A stretch of DNA of 64,000 bases from Streptomyces sp. B3I8 (GCF_030816915.1 NZ_JAUSYN010000002.1:868001-932000), one strand, 5' to 3'; counted from the stretch's first letter, positions 8,160 through 17,319 are shown. Numbers and translations are program-made. Notes: generated by a model not told the origin, from the sequence alone.

Positions 8160-8175
8160 AGATATGCATATATCT
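8160..8175. promoter_or_regulatory. AT-rich inverted repeat AGATAT-N4-ATATCT in the divergent control region
   Basis: Perfect 6-bp arms at 8160-8165 and 8170-8175 flank GCAT. This is one of the few AT-rich patches in the window. It lies 127 bp upstream of the anti-sigma start and 142 bp upstream of the XRE start, where an operator for the XRE protein would be expected. Confidence 0.5.
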
Positions 8176-8316
8176 GTCGCCCGAAGCGGTGAACTATCCG
8201 ATGACCGACCGTATATGGGCGATTGCTCGGTCCATCCTCTACCGTCGCCCACCGGGCCCGCTGTCGCTCACCGTCACCGCGGCGCGTGCGCGCACGCCGG
8301 GCGGAAGGAGTCGGCC

Positions 8317-9177
8317 ATGCAGTACGGACCAGCGGTGCGCCGCCGCAAACTCGGCGCGGAATTACGCGCCCAGCGCGCGCAGGCGGGTCTCACCAGCGGA
8401 CAGGCGGCGTCCCGGGTGGGCTGGCACCAGTCGAAGGTGAGCCGGATCGAGACAGGTTCCAGTGGAGTGAAACCGGCCGATGTGCGGCTGCTGCTGGACG
8501 CCTACGGGGTCGTCGACCCGCAGTTGCGCGAGTTGTTGCTGGTGCTCGCGGGGTCGGAGGACGGCGGTGGCCGGCAGAACTGGTGGCACGCGTACCGGGG
8601 GGTGCTGCCGCCCGCCTACCGGGACTTCATCAGCCTGGAGTCGCAGGCCTCCGCGATGCGCACGCTGGAGACGCTGGTCGTGCCGGGGCTGTTGCAGACA
8701 CCGGAGTACGCCCGTGCGGTGACCCGCGCCGCGATCGGTCCGCCGGACGACGCCAACCTCGACACGCTGGTGGAGGTGCGCCTCGCCCGGCAGGACGTGC
8801 TGCGCGCGGACCCGCCGCTGCGGATGAGCGCGGTGCTCGACGAGGCGGTGCTGCGCCGCGAGGTGGGCGGCCCCGAGGTGATGGAGGCGCAGCTCAGACG
8901 GCTGGTGACGGCCGCCCGTCTGCCCCATGTCCGGCTCCAGGTACTGCCGTTCGCCGCCGGGGCGCACATCGGCATCACCGGCCCTTTCGTTATCTTCTCA
9001 TTTCCGAGCACTTCTGATCTGGACGTAGTTGTTCTCGACCACTTGACGAGTAGCCTCTATCTCGAACGGAAAGAAGAACTCCAGGCCTACGCCGAGGCCT
9101 TCAGCACCTTGCAGAGCAACGCTCTCTCGCCCGAGGACTCGTTGGATCACCTCACCGCGCTCGCCGAACGCGCGTAA
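8317..9177 (+). CDS. XRE-family regulator with DUF5753 (WhiJ-like)
   Basis: 286 residues. The N-terminal helix-turn-helix is at about 11-65 (LGAELRAQRAQAGLTSGQAA, then VGWHQSKVSRIETG). A DUF5753 ligand/partner domain follows at about 100-280, with the marker LVVPGLLQTPEYARAV and the late strand DVVVLDHLTSSLYLE. Proteins of this kind control development and antibiotic genes with a DUF397 partner. ATG 8317 has GGAAGGAG at 8303-8310. The DUF397 gene starts 11 nt after the stop, so the two are one operon. The neighbouring AT-rich inverted repeat may be its operator. The target genes are not visible here. Confidence 0.9.
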   Translation: MQYGPAVRRRKLGAELRAQRAQAGLTSGQAASRVGWHQSKVSRIETGSSGVKPADVRLLLDAYGVVDPQLRELLLVLAGSEDGGGRQNWWHAYRGVLPPAYRDFISLESQASAMRTLETLVVPGLLQTPEYARAVTRAAIGPPDDANLDTLVEVRLARQDVLRADPPLRMSAVLDEAVLRREVGGPEVMEAQLRRLVTAARLPHVRLQVLPFAAGAHIGITGPFVIFSFPSTSDLDVVVLDHLTSSLYLERKEELQAYAEAFSTLQSNALSPEDSLDHLTALAERA

Positions 9178-9187
9178 GGAGGAACCC

Positions 9188-9466
9188 ATGCCCGCTTCCG
9201 CTTCCACTTCCGCTTCTGTCTCCGCCGCCGTGTGCGCCGCCCGCTCCGACATCCCCCGGGCCCTGCCCGCCGGCACGTCCCTGCCCGGGGTGCGCTGGCT
9301 GCGCAGCAGCCACAGCACCGGCATGAACAACTGTGTGGAGACGGCCTGCCCGGGCTCCGGACCCTGGGCCGGGCTGGTCGCCGTGCGCGACTCCAAGCGG
9401 GTCCCGGGGCCCGCCGTGTGCTTCGCCCCCGGGGCCTGGCGGGACTTTCTCGACTCGCTGGACTGA
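9188..9466 (+). CDS. DUF397 small protein (WhiJ/BldB-cluster partner)
   Basis: 92 residues. After a Ser/Ala-rich N-terminal 30 residues comes the DUF397 signature: WLRSSHSTGMNNCVETA, then VAVRDSKRVPGPAVCFAPGAWRDFL. The two conserved Cys positions and RDSK motif are intact. DUF397 proteins act with the adjacent XRE-DUF5753 regulator, often antagonising it; the mechanism is only partly known. GGAGGAACCC precedes the ATG. The N-terminus is longer and more Ser/Ala-repetitive than is typical, and translation could also begin later. Confidence 0.88.
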   Translation: MPASASTSASVSAAVCAARSDIPRALPAGTSLPGVRWLRSSHSTGMNNCVETACPGSGPWAGLVAVRDSKRVPGPAVCFAPGAWRDFLDSLD

Positions 9467-9516
9467 ACCGAACCGCGAACGAACCGAACGGAGCGCATCG
9501 ACGAGCACCTGCTCGG

Positions 9517-10644
9517 TCACGGCCGCGTCGCGCGGACCGTCTCGACGGCCTGGTCGATCTGGCCGTCCGTCAGGTCCGCGCGTGCGGTCAGCCGCAGCCG
9601 GGAGACACCGTCGGGCACGGAGGGTGGGCGGAAGCAGCCGACGGCGAGTCCCGCCGTCCGGCAGTCCTCCGCCCACCGCACCGCCCGCTCGGGGGACGGT
9701 GCCCGCACGGAGACCACGGCCGCGTCCGGCCGTACCGCCTCGAACCCCTCCGCCGTCAGCCGCTCGTACAGGGTGACGGCCACCTCCCGCACCCGGTCGG
9801 CACGCCCCGGTTCACGGCGCAGCAGCCGCAGCGCGGCGAGTGCCGCGCCCGCGGCGGCCGGGGCCAGCCCGGTGTCGAAGATGAACGTCCGGGCCGTGTT
9901 GACCAGGTGTTCGATCACCGCCGCCGACCCCAGGACGACCCCGCCCTGACTGCCGAGCGACTTCGACAGCGTCGCCGTGACCACCACCTCCGGCGCGCCC
10001 GCGAGCCCCGCCCCGTACGGGGCACCCCGGCCACCCGCGCCGAGCACGCCGAGCCCGTGGGCGTCGTCGAGGACCAGACCGGCCTCGGATTCCCGTGCCA
10101 TTGCGGCCAGTCGGGTGAGCGGTGCCGCGTCGCCGTCCACCGAGAACACCGTGTCGGAGACGACGACGGCCGGACCCCGGTGCGCGCCCAGCGCCTTGCG
10201 CACGGCGTCCGGGTCGGCGTGCGCCACGACCTGGGTGGTGCCGCGCGCGAGCCGGCAGCCGTCGATCAGCGAGGCGTGATTGCCCGCGTCGGAGACGATC
10301 AGCGAACCGTGCGGCGCGAGTGCCGTGACGGCGGCGAGGTTGGCGGCGTACCCGGTGGCGAGAACCAGGGCCGCCTCGAAGCCGCAGAACTCGGCGAGTT
10401 CGCGTTCGAGCGCCGTGTGCAGCTCGGTGGTGCCGGTGACCAGCCGGGAGCCGGTGGCGCCCGCCCCCCAGACGCGGGCCGCCTCGGCGGCCGACCGGGT
10501 GATCTCCGGGTGCCGGGCCAGGCCCAGGTAGTCGTTGCTCGCCAGGTCCAGCAGCGGGGAGTCGGCGGGGCGCGGACGCAGGGTCCGTACGAGACCCGCC
10601 CGGCGGCGCGCCCGCGCCTGCTCCCCGATCCACCCGAACGCCAT
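9517..10644 (-). CDS. bioF: 8-amino-7-oxononanoate synthase
   Basis: 375 residues of the alpha-oxoamine synthase family (fold type I PLP). It shows [13 protein letters not shown] near the start, [12 protein letters not shown], the cofactor Asp in [12 protein letters not shown] and the PLP lysine in [11 protein letters not shown] (Lys228). It condenses pimeloyl-ACP/CoA with alanine, the first committed step of the biotin ring pathway. ATG 10644 begins the homologous region, with GGAGGG upstream on the minus strand. It is divergent from bioB-bioA-bioD with 190 bp between the starts, so both arms can share control. Confidence 0.93.
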   Translation of the reverse strand: MAFGWIGEQARARRRAGLVRTLRPRPADSPLLDLASNDYLGLARHPEITRSAAEAARVWGAGATGSRLVTGTTELHTALERELAEFCGFEAALVLATGYAANLAAVTALAPHGSLIVSDAGNHASLIDGCRLARGTTQVVAHADPDAVRKALGAHRGPAVVVSDTVFSVDGDAAPLTRLAAMARESEAGLVLDDAHGLGVLGAGGRGAPYGAGLAGAPEVVVTATLSKSLGSQGGVVLGSAAVIEHLVNTARTFIFDTGLAPAAAGAALAALRLLRREPGRADRVREVAVTLYERLTAEGFEAVRPDAAVVSVRAPSPERAVRWAEDCRTAGLAVGCFRPPSVPDGVSRLRLTARADLTDGQIDQAVETVRATRP

Positions 10645-10834
10645 GGTCCCTCCGGTGCTTTCGCGCTCACGCCCTCGCCGTCGCGGGCGGTGCGCACGCA
10701 CGTTTGTAGGCAGTGCACAGACACTAGTGCGGGCGGCAGCCGCCCGAGGTGTGGCAATACCCACACGTCGCACGCCCGGAGTTGTGCGATTCCTCCTTGG
10801 CCCGCGCCCCCGTCGTACGTCAGGATCGGTCCCC
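10645..10834. promoter_or_regulatory. Divergent bioF/bioB control region with inverted repeat at 10749-10766
   Basis: The 190-bp gap separates bioF (-) from bioB (+). It holds GTGTGG-CAATAC-CCACAC (10749-10766), a perfect 6-6-6 inverted repeat 69 bp upstream of bioB. It also holds lower-GC words (CACGTTTGTAGG, GACACTAG) around 10699-10730. The inverted repeat is a fair candidate for a biotin-responsive operator. I do not recognise the regulator, and no birA or bioQ gene is in the window. Confidence 0.45.
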
Positions 10835-12067
10835 ATGGACCTGCTGAACACGCTGGTGGACAAGGGGCTTCGGCGCGAGACGCCGACCCGCGAGGAAGCG
10901 CTGGCCGTCCTCGCCACTTCCGACGACGACGTGCTCGACGTGGTGGCCGCGGCCGGCCGGGTGCGCCGGCACTGGTTCGGTCGGCGGGTGAAACTCAACT
11001 ACCTCGTCAACCTCAAGTCGGGCCTGTGCCCGGAGGACTGCTCGTACTGCTCCCAGCGGCTGGGCTCCGACACCGGCATCCTCAAGTACACGTGGCTGAA
11101 GCCCGAACAGGCCTCGCGGGCGGCTGCGGCCGGGCTGGCGGGCGGCGCCAAGCGGGTCTGTCTGGTGGCGTCCGGGCGCGGGCCGACCGACCGTGACGTG
11201 GAGCGGGTCGCCGGCACCATCGCGGCCATCAAGGAGCAGCACCAGGACGTCGAGGTGTGCGCCTGCCTCGGGCTGCTCTCCGACGGCCAGGCGGAGCGGC
11301 TGCGCGAGGCCGGCGCGGACGCGTACAACCACAATCTCAACACCTCCGAGGCGACGTACGGGGACATCACCACCACGCACACCTACGCCGACCGGGTCGA
11401 CACCGTGCGCAGGGCGCACGCCGCGGGGCTGTCCGCCTGCTCGGGGCTGATCGCGGGGATGGGCGAGAGCGACGAGGACCTGGTCGACGTCGTGTTCGCG
11501 CTGCGCGCGCTGGACCCGGACTCGGTGCCGGTCAACTTCCTGATCCCGGTGGAGGGCACCCCGCTGGCCGCGGAGTGGAACCTCAGCCCGCGGCGCTGCC
11601 TGCGCATCCTGGCGATGGTGCGGTTCGTCTGCCCGGACGTCGAGGTGCGCATCGCGGGCGGCCGCGAGGTGCACCTGCGCACGCTGCAGCCGCTCGCGCT
11701 GCACCTGGCCAACTCGATCTTCCTCGGCGACTACCTCACCACGGAGGGCCAGTCCGGCCGCGCCGATCTGGAGATGATCGCGGACGCCGGGTTCGAGGTG
11801 GAGGGCGCGGACGAGGTGACGCTGCCCGCGCACCGGTCGGCGGCGGGCGGCGGGTGCGGGGCGGACGCGGGCGGGGCCGCCTGCGGGGCGGACGCGGGCG
11901 GTGGTGCCTGCGGGGCGGATGCGGGCGGCGGACGCGACGCCGCCCGTACCGATGCCGTCCTGGCCGATGACGTCCCGACCGACTCGGCCCGTACCGACGC
12001 CGCCCGTACCGATCTCGTCGCCGTGCGCCGGCGGGGCGCGGGAACGGATCTCGCGCCCAATGCCTGA
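10835..12067 (+). CDS. bioB: Biotin synthase, with a repetitive C-terminal tail
   Basis: 410 residues. The radical-SAM core covers about 1-335: the [4Fe-4S] motif C65-PED-C69-SY-C72, then [16 protein letters not shown], and the [2Fe-2S]-side residues near [15 protein letters not shown]. It inserts sulfur into dethiobiotin. After VTLPAHR the family's core ends. Here follow about 75 extra residues: three Cys-Gly-Ala-Asp-Ala-Gly-Gly-type nonapeptides (Cys341, 350, 359), then Ala-Arg-Thr-Asp repeats. ATG 10835. The stop overlaps the bioA start by 8 nt. The extension looks disordered, and I infer it is dispensable. Confidence 0.93.
   Translation: MDLLNTLVDKGLRRETPTREEALAVLATSDDDVLDVVAAAGRVRRHWFGRRVKLNYLVNLKSGLCPEDCSYCSQRLGSDTGILKYTWLKPEQASRAAAAGLAGGAKRVCLVASGRGPTDRDVERVAGTIAAIKEQHQDVEVCACLGLLSDGQAERLREAGADAYNHNLNTSEATYGDITTTHTYADRVDTVRRAHAAGLSACSGLIAGMGESDEDLVDVVFALRALDPDSVPVNFLIPVEGTPLAAEWNLSPRRCLRILAMVRFVCPDVEVRIAGGREVHLRTLQPLALHLANSIFLGDYLTTEGQSGRADLEMIADAGFEVEGADEVTLPAHRSAAGGGCGADAGGAACGADAGGGACGADAGGGRDAARTDAVLADDVPTDSARTDAARTDLVAVRRRGAGTDLAPNA
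11855..11935 (+). repeat. Three 27-bp in-frame repeats in the bioB tail
   Basis: TGCGGGGCGGACGCGGGCGG recurs with a 27-bp period starting at 11855, 11882 and 11909 (the third has T for C at one site). Each unit encodes nine residues, so the array can grow or shrink without breaking bioB. Confidence 0.9.
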
Positions 12068-13364
12068 ACCGGCCGGCGGCCCGTGGAGCGCGGCCGAACT
12101 GCTCGCGCTCGACCGGCGGCACGTGTGGCACCCCTACGGCCCGATGCCCGGCCGCGCCGAACCGCTCGTCGTGGAGTCGGCGGGCGGGGTCCGGCTGCGG
12201 CTGGCGGACGGTGCCGGGGAACTGGTCGACGGAATGTCGTCCTGGTGGTCGGCGATCCACGGCTACCGCCACCCGGTGCTCGACGAGGCCGCGCGCGAGC
12301 AGCTCGGCCGGATGAGCCATGTCATGTTCGGCGGACTCACCCACGAGCCCGCCGTCCGGTTGGCGAAGCTCCTTGTCGACGTGTCTCCGGACGGCCTCGA
12401 ACACGTCTTCCTCGCCGACTCCGGGTCGGTCTCGGTCGAGGTGGCGGTCAAGATGTGCCTGCAGTACTGGCGTTCGCTGGGGCGCCCCGCGAAGCAGCGG
12501 CTGCTGACCTGGCGCGGCGGCTACCACGGCGACACCTGGCACCCGATGTCCGTGTGCGATCCCGAGGGCGGGATGCACGAACTGTGGCAGGGGGTGCTGC
12601 CGCGCCAGGTGTTCGCCGACGCGCCCCCGGAGGAGTACGAGGAGACGTACGCCGCGCACCTGCGCGCGCTCGTGGAACGCCACGCGCACGAGCTGGCCGC
12701 GGTGATCGTCGAACCGGTGGTGCAGGGCGCGGGGGGCATGCGGTTCCACTCCCCCGCGTATCTGCGGGTGCTGCGGGAGGCGTGCGACGCGCACGACGTG
12801 CTGCTGGTGTTCGACGAGATCGCGACCGGCTTCGGGCGCACGGGAGCGCTGTTCGCCGCCGACCACGCGGCGGTGACGCCCGATGTGATGTGCGTGGGCA
12901 AGGCGCTGACCGGCGGTTATCTGACACTGGCGGCCACGTTGTGCACGGCCCGGGTCGCCGAGGGCATCTCGCGCGGCGAGGTGCCGGTGCTCGCGCACGG
13001 ACCCACGTTCATGGGCAATCCGCTGGCCGCCGCCGTGGCCTGCGCCTCGATCGGACTGCTGCTGGGCCAGGACTGGCGGGCGGAGGTCGGACGGATCGAG
13101 GCGGGGCTGCGCGACGGGCTCGCCCCGGCCCGCGAGCTGCCGGGTGTACGGGACGTGCGGGTGCTCGGCGCGATCGGGGTGGTGCAGCTCGACCACGAGG
13201 TCGACATGGCGGCGGCGACGAGGGCGGCGGTGCGCGAGGGCGTGTGGCTGCGGCCGTTCCGCGACCTCGTCTACACGATGCCGCCCTACGTCACCGGGGA
13301 CGAGGATCTGGCACGGATCGGCCGCGCGGTGTGCGCGGTGTGCGCGGCGGCGCGGGAGGCGTGA
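12060..13364 (+). CDS. bioA: Adenosylmethionine-8-amino-7-oxononanoate aminotransferase
   Basis: 434 residues, a class III aminotransferase. BioA-specific sequence near the N-terminus ([25 protein letters not shown]) is followed by [36 protein letters not shown] and the PLP lysine in CVGKALTGG (Lys281), then [10 protein letters not shown]. It converts KAPA to DAPA with S-adenosylmethionine as amino donor. ATG 12060 lies inside the end of bioB (8-nt overlap), so translation is probably coupled. bioD starts 1 nt after its stop. Confidence 0.94.
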   Translation: MPEPAGGPWSAAELLALDRRHVWHPYGPMPGRAEPLVVESAGGVRLRLADGAGELVDGMSSWWSAIHGYRHPVLDEAAREQLGRMSHVMFGGLTHEPAVRLAKLLVDVSPDGLEHVFLADSGSVSVEVAVKMCLQYWRSLGRPAKQRLLTWRGGYHGDTWHPMSVCDPEGGMHELWQGVLPRQVFADAPPEEYEETYAAHLRALVERHAHELAAVIVEPVVQGAGGMRFHSPAYLRVLREACDAHDVLLVFDEIATGFGRTGALFAADHAAVTPDVMCVGKALTGGYLTLAATLCTARVAEGISRGEVPVLAHGPTFMGNPLAAAVACASIGLLLGQDWRAEVGRIEAGLRDGLAPARELPGVRDVRVLGAIGVVQLDHEVDMAAATRAAVREGVWLRPFRDLVYTMPPYVTGDEDLARIGRAVCAVCAAAREA

Positions 13365-13365
13365 G

Positions 13366-14079
13366 ATGACGGTTCTGGTGGTCTCGGGGACCGGGACGGA
13401 GGTCGGCAAGACGGTGGCGACCGCCGCCGTCGCCGCGGTGGCGGTCGCGGACGGCCGGTCGGTCGCCGTCCTGAAGCCGGCGCAGACCGGGCTGGCGCCC
13501 GGCGAGCGCGGGGACGCGGAGGAGGCGGTACGGCTGTCGGGGGCCGCCGCGTGGCACGAGCTGGCGCGGTATCCCGAGCCGTTGGCACCCGCGACGGCGG
13601 CACGACGGGCCGGGCTGCCGCCGGTGCGGCCGGCCGACGTGGCCGAGACGGCGGAGAAACTGGCAACCGAGTACGACCTGGTGCTCGTCGAGGGAGCGGG
13701 CGGGCTGCTGGTCCGCCTCGACGACGACGGCGGCACCCTGGCGGACGTGGCGGGCATGCTGTCGGCGCGCGTGCTCGTCGTCGCCCCGGCAGGCCTCGGC
13801 ACCCTCAACGCGACGGAGCTGACGACGCGGGAACTGGGGCGGCGGGGCCTGACTCCGGCAGGCGTCCTGGTCGGCACATGGCCGGCCCGGCCCGGCCTGG
13901 CGGCGCGCTGCAACGTGACCGACCTGCCGACGGTGACCGGGGTCCCCCTGGTGGGCGCGGTCCCGGAGGGAGCGGGCGGGTGGCCACCGGCGGTCTTCCG
14001 CGCCGGGGCCAGGAAGTGGCTGGCGCCGGAGCTGGGCGGGACGTGGCGGGTGGAAGCGCTGCCGTGGGCGGACGAGTAG
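13366..14079 (+). CDS. bioD: Dethiobiotin synthetase
   Basis: 237 residues. P-loop GTGTEVGKT at 8-16, substrate Lys in LKPAQTG (about 36), and the Mg/carboxylate motif VEGAGGLLVRL (about 107-117). It closes the ureido ring of DAPA with CO2 and ATP. ATG 13366 follows the bioA stop by 1 nt and ends the bioB-A-D operon. No hairpin is obvious right after the stop; a short ACCGGTCGACCACGGACGC repeat lies 30-80 bp downstream. Confidence 0.93.
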   Translation: MTVLVVSGTGTEVGKTVATAAVAAVAVADGRSVAVLKPAQTGLAPGERGDAEEAVRLSGAAAWHELARYPEPLAPATAARRAGLPPVRPADVAETAEKLATEYDLVLVEGAGGLLVRLDDDGGTLADVAGMLSARVLVVAPAGLGTLNATELTTRELGRRGLTPAGVLVGTWPARPGLAARCNVTDLPTVTGVPLVGAVPEGAGGWPPAVFRAGARKWLAPELGGTWRVEALPWADE

Positions 14080-14111
14080 ACGGGCGGGCGTGGGGCGCTG
14101 CCGGTGAGGGA

Positions 14112-14160
14112 ACCGGTTCGACCACGGACGCACCGGTCGACCACGGACGCACCGGTCGAC
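14112..14160. repeat. 19/20-bp direct repeats after bioD
   Basis: ACCGGTTCGACCACGGACGC (14112-14131) is followed by ACCGGTCGACCACGGACGC (14132-14150) and a half unit to 14160. Further ACCGGTTCGAC-like words occur to about 14200. The array lies between bioD and the GNAT gene. Confidence 0.8.
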
Positions 14161-14229
14161 GGCGGGAAACCGGCCGAGGGCGGGGAAACCGGTTCGACGC
14201 CCGCGCCCGCCCTCTGTTTCGCTCCTCCC

Positions 14230-14655
14230 ATGAACGATCTTCACCTTCACATCCGCCACGCCGCCCCCTCCGACATCGACACCGTGCTGCTGTTCTGGCG
14301 TACGGCGGCGGAGGGGACGAGCATCAGTGACGACCGTGACGGTGTGGCACGGCTGCTCGCCCGGGACCCCGAGGCGCTGCTCCTCGCGGAACGCGAGGGA
14401 ACCCTCGTCGGGACGGTGATAGCCGGCTTCGACGGCTGGCGGTGCCACGCCTACCGACTGGCCGTGCGCCCGGACCACCGCCGGCAGGGCATCGCGCGCG
14501 CCCTGCTGGAGGCGGCGGAGCGGCGGTTCGTCGCCCTCGGCGGGCGGCGGTCCGACGCCATGGTCCTGGAGGCCAACGAGCGTGCGCACCGCGCGTGGGG
14601 GGCGGCCGACTACCACCGCGAGGACCACTGGCGTCGCTGGGTCAAGCCGCTGTGA
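14230..14655 (+). CDS. GNAT family N-acetyltransferase
   Basis: 141 residues, one complete GNAT domain. N-terminal strand IRHAAPSDIDTVLLFW, then VGTVIAGFDGWRCHAYRLAV, and the acetyl-CoA pyrophosphate loop RPDHRRQGIARALL (motif A, Q/RxxGxG/A form). The C-terminal part has LEANERAHRAWGAADYHRED, typical of RimI-like amino-group acetylases. The substrate is unknown. ATG 14230; no strong ribosome site (CTCCTCC only), so it may be poorly expressed or begin on a short leader. It does not overlap its neighbours. Confidence 0.85.
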   Translation: MNDLHLHIRHAAPSDIDTVLLFWRTAAEGTSISDDRDGVARLLARDPEALLLAEREGTLVGTVIAGFDGWRCHAYRLAVRPDHRRQGIARALLEAAERRFVALGGRRSDAMVLEANERAHRAWGAADYHREDHWRRWVKPL

Positions 14656-14867
14656 CCGCCGTTGTCCACAAGCCCGCCGGACACTTTTGCCCATCCTTTA
14701 CCCTGGTGGCATCGCATGGTCCCCTCTGGGGATCACCCGTCCCTCCATGAAAGGTGTGAACGTCCCCGCATGGGCGAGCCTCCCAGTAGTACCCACCACG
14801 CACCCCGGGGTGACCGGCGCCGTCCGGACCTCGCGTCCCGGGCCGGGCACCGGACGGAGATGACCCG
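14656..14867. other. Leader/promoter region of the CNNM gene pair
   Basis: 212 bp without a gene. It includes a modest-GC patch (14676-14712) and pairing-capable words such as CCCCTCTGGGGAT and CACCCCGGGGTG. I compared it with the Mg2+ M-box by eye and found no match. A structured leader is possible but unproven. Confidence 0.4.
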
Positions 14868-16304
14868 ATGACCGAGGTGTTCCTGCTGCTGGTGGCGGTG
14901 GCACTGTCGTTGGCGTGCGGGGCGTTCGTCGCCGCGGAGTTCTCGCTGACCACCGTCGAGCGCGGCGACCTCGAACGGGCCGTGGAGCGCGGTGAGCGCG
15001 GAGCGGCGGGCGCCCTGAAGGCCGTGCGGCACCTCACGTTCCAGCTCTCCGGCGCCCAGCTCGGCATCACCGTCACCAACCTGGTGGTCGGCATGCTCGC
15101 GGAGCCGTCGATCTCCAAGCTGCTCTCGGGGCCGCTGGAGGACATCGGCATCCCGTCCTCGGCGTCCACCTCGGTGGCCCTCGTGCTCGGCACGGCGGTC
15201 TCCACGGTGTTCCTGATGGTCGTCGGCGAGCTCGTGCCGAAGAACTGGGCGATCTCCACGCCGCTGGCGATGGCCAAGCGGGTGGGGACGCCGCAGAGCT
15301 GGTTCAGCGCGGCGTTCCGCCCCTTCATCACCCATCTCAACAACACGGCCAACCACGTCGTACGACGCTTCGGCTTCGAGCCGGCCGAGGAGCTGGCGCA
15401 CGCGCGCGGGCCCCAGGAACTGATCGCGCTCGCCCGGCACTCGGCGAAGGAGGGGGCGCTGGAGGCGGACACCGCCGAGCTGTTCGTGCGCACCCTCAAC
15501 CTCGCCGATCTCACCGCGGAGAACGTGATGACCCCGCGCGTGCAGGTCGTCGCCCTCGACCTCCAGGCGACCTGCGAGGACGTGGCGAACGCGACCCGGG
15601 CGACGGGGTTGTCCCGCTTCCCGGTCTACCGCGAGAGCCTGGACTCCGTGGTGGGCGTCGCGCACATCCGGGACGTCCTCGCGGTCCCGGCCGCCGAGCG
15701 TCCCCTGCGCACGCTCGGCCAGGTGATGCGGGAACCCCTGTTCGTCCCCGAGTCGCTCACCGTGGACCGGCTTCTCGACCGGCTGTCGGGGCGGCAGACC
15801 ATGGCCGTCGTCATCGACGAGTACGGCGGTACGGCCGGGGTGGCCACGCTGGAGGACATCGTCGAGGAGGTGGTCGGCGAGGTGCGGGACGAGCACGACC
15901 CGCACGAGACGTCCGACCTGGCCCCGGCCGGCGTGGACGACGACGGCCGCGCGCGGTACGACGCCGACGGCTCCGCCCGCCTGGACCAGCTCGCGCGGGT
16001 GGGGCTGCGGGCGCCGGACGGACCGTACGAGACGCTCGCCGGACTGGTGGCGGCCGAACTCGGCCGGATACCGGCCGAGGGCGACCGGGTCGAGGTCGCG
16101 GGTTGGCGGCTGGACGTGGTGGACGCCGGGGGTCGCCGGGCGGCCCGGGTGCTGCTGCACGCGCCACTGCCGGAGGACGCCGGGGGCGCCGGGGGCGGAA
16201 GGCGCGGAGAGCCAGGCGGGAACGGGAGAAACGGGGCACACGGGACGCACGCACCACACGGGACGCAAGGTGAGAACGAGGCACACGGGGAGGAGCGTCG
16301 ATGA
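14868..16304 (+). CDS. CNNM/CorC-type membrane protein (DUF21, CBS pair, CorC_HlyC domain)
   Basis: 478 residues. The DUF21/CNNM transmembrane domain covers about 1-190 (LLLVAVALSLACGAFVAAEF, LGITVTNLVVGMLAEP, VVGELVPKNWAIS). A CBS pair sits at about 215-340 (MTPRVQVVALD, SRFPVYRESLDSVVGVAHIRDVL, IDEYGGTAGVATLEDIVEEVVGE). The C-terminal CorC_HlyC domain (about 360-440) is followed by a Gly/His-rich low-complexity tail. CNNM proteins export Mg2+ or regulate its balance; older annotations call them hemolysins. ATG 14868. The stop overlaps the next start (ATGA), and the two genes are one operon. Confidence 0.9.
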   Translation: MTEVFLLLVAVALSLACGAFVAAEFSLTTVERGDLERAVERGERGAAGALKAVRHLTFQLSGAQLGITVTNLVVGMLAEPSISKLLSGPLEDIGIPSSASTSVALVLGTAVSTVFLMVVGELVPKNWAISTPLAMAKRVGTPQSWFSAAFRPFITHLNNTANHVVRRFGFEPAEELAHARGPQELIALARHSAKEGALEADTAELFVRTLNLADLTAENVMTPRVQVVALDLQATCEDVANATRATGLSRFPVYRESLDSVVGVAHIRDVLAVPAAERPLRTLGQVMREPLFVPESLTVDRLLDRLSGRQTMAVVIDEYGGTAGVATLEDIVEEVVGEVRDEHDPHETSDLAPAGVDDDGRARYDADGSARLDQLARVGLRAPDGPYETLAGLVAAELGRIPAEGDRVEVAGWRLDVVDAGGRRAARVLLHAPLPEDAGGAGGGRRGEPGGNGRNGAHGTHAPHGTQGENEAHGEERR

Positions 16305-17314
16305 CCGCCGTCCAGCTACTGATCGGCCTGCTCACGCTGGTCGCGAACGCCTTCTTCGTGGGGGCCGAGTTCGCGCTGATCTCGGTGCGCCGCAGCCAGA
16401 TCGAGCCGCGCGCGGAGGAGGGCGACCGGCGGGCGCGTGCGGTGCTGTGGGGGCTCCAGCACGTGTCGGCGCTGCTGGCGGCGGCACAACTCGGCATCAC
16501 CCTGTGCACGCTGGTCCTCGGCGTGGTCGCCGAACCGGCGATCGCGCATCTGCTGGAGCCGGTGTTCCACGCGGTGGGCGTATCGACGGGCGCGGGGCAC
16601 GCGGTGTCGTTCGTGATCGCGCTGGCGCTGGCCACGTATCTGCACATGCTGCTCGGCGAGATGGTGCCGAAGAACGTGGCGCTGGCCGAGCCGATACGGA
16701 CGGCGCTGCTGCTCGGTCCGCCGCTGGTCGGGCTGGCCCGCGCGCTGCGGCCGGCGATCTTCCTCATCAACGCCTTCGCCAACGCGCTGCTGAGGCTGTT
16801 GCGGGTGGAGGTGAGGAACGAGGTCGCGGCCACGTTCTCGGACGACGAGCTGGCCCGTCTCGTGCGGGACTCCAGCGAGGCCGGGCTGATCGACGAACGG
16901 GCGCAGGAGCGGCTGCGCGACGCGTTGGAGCTGGGGCGCCGGCCGGTGCGGGACGTGGTACTGCCCCTGGAGAAGATCGTCTACGCGCGCGTGGGCATCA
17001 CTCCGGAGCAGCTGGAGCAGTTGTCCGCGCGGTCCGGTTTCTCGCGCTTCCCGGTGGTGGACGCGGGCCGGCGGATCGTGGGGTACCTGCACGCGAAGGA
17101 CGCGCTGGACGCCGGGCCTCGCGGGGTGCCGTTCCCGGTCCAGGAGATGCGGGCGATCGCCCGGGTCCGGGAGACCACACCCCTGGACGACGTGCTCACC
17201 GCGATGCGGCGCGGCCGTGCCCACCTGGCAGCGGTACTCGGTACGGACGGGCGGCTGTCGGGGCTGGTGACGATGGAGGACGTCCTGCGGGAGCTGTTCG
17301 GCCGGCCCGCGTGA
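16301..17314 (+). CDS. Second CNNM-type membrane protein, lacking the CorC_HlyC domain
   Basis: 337 residues. DUF21 domain at about 1-190 (LLIGLLTLVANAFFVGAEFALISVRRSQIEPRAE as two adjoining segments, AAQLGITLCTLVLGVVAEP, LLGEMVPKNVALAEP) and a CBS pair at about 205-335 (RFPVVDAGRRIVGYLHAKD, GLVTMEDVLRELFG). It stops right after the second CBS motif, so the C-terminal CorC_HlyC domain of its upstream partner is absent. The ATG overlaps the upstream stop by 4 nt, so translation is coupled. The pair may form a heterodimer (inference). A hairpin 6 bp past the stop ends the operon. Confidence 0.9.
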   Translation: MTAVQLLIGLLTLVANAFFVGAEFALISVRRSQIEPRAEEGDRRARAVLWGLQHVSALLAAAQLGITLCTLVLGVVAEPAIAHLLEPVFHAVGVSTGAGHAVSFVIALALATYLHMLLGEMVPKNVALAEPIRTALLLGPPLVGLARALRPAIFLINAFANALLRLLRVEVRNEVAATFSDDELARLVRDSSEAGLIDERAQERLRDALELGRRPVRDVVLPLEKIVYARVGITPEQLEQLSARSGFSRFPVVDAGRRIVGYLHAKDALDAGPRGVPFPVQEMRAIARVRETTPLDDVLTAMRRGRAHLAAVLGTDGRLSGLVTMEDVLRELFGRPA

Positions 17315-17319
17315 GGGGA

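Noticed and set aside
14656..14867. Mg2+ M-box riboswitch ahead of the CNNM genes
   Set aside because: I looked for the conserved blocks (AGGTGAGGCTCC, GCTAAAGCTC) and did not find them.
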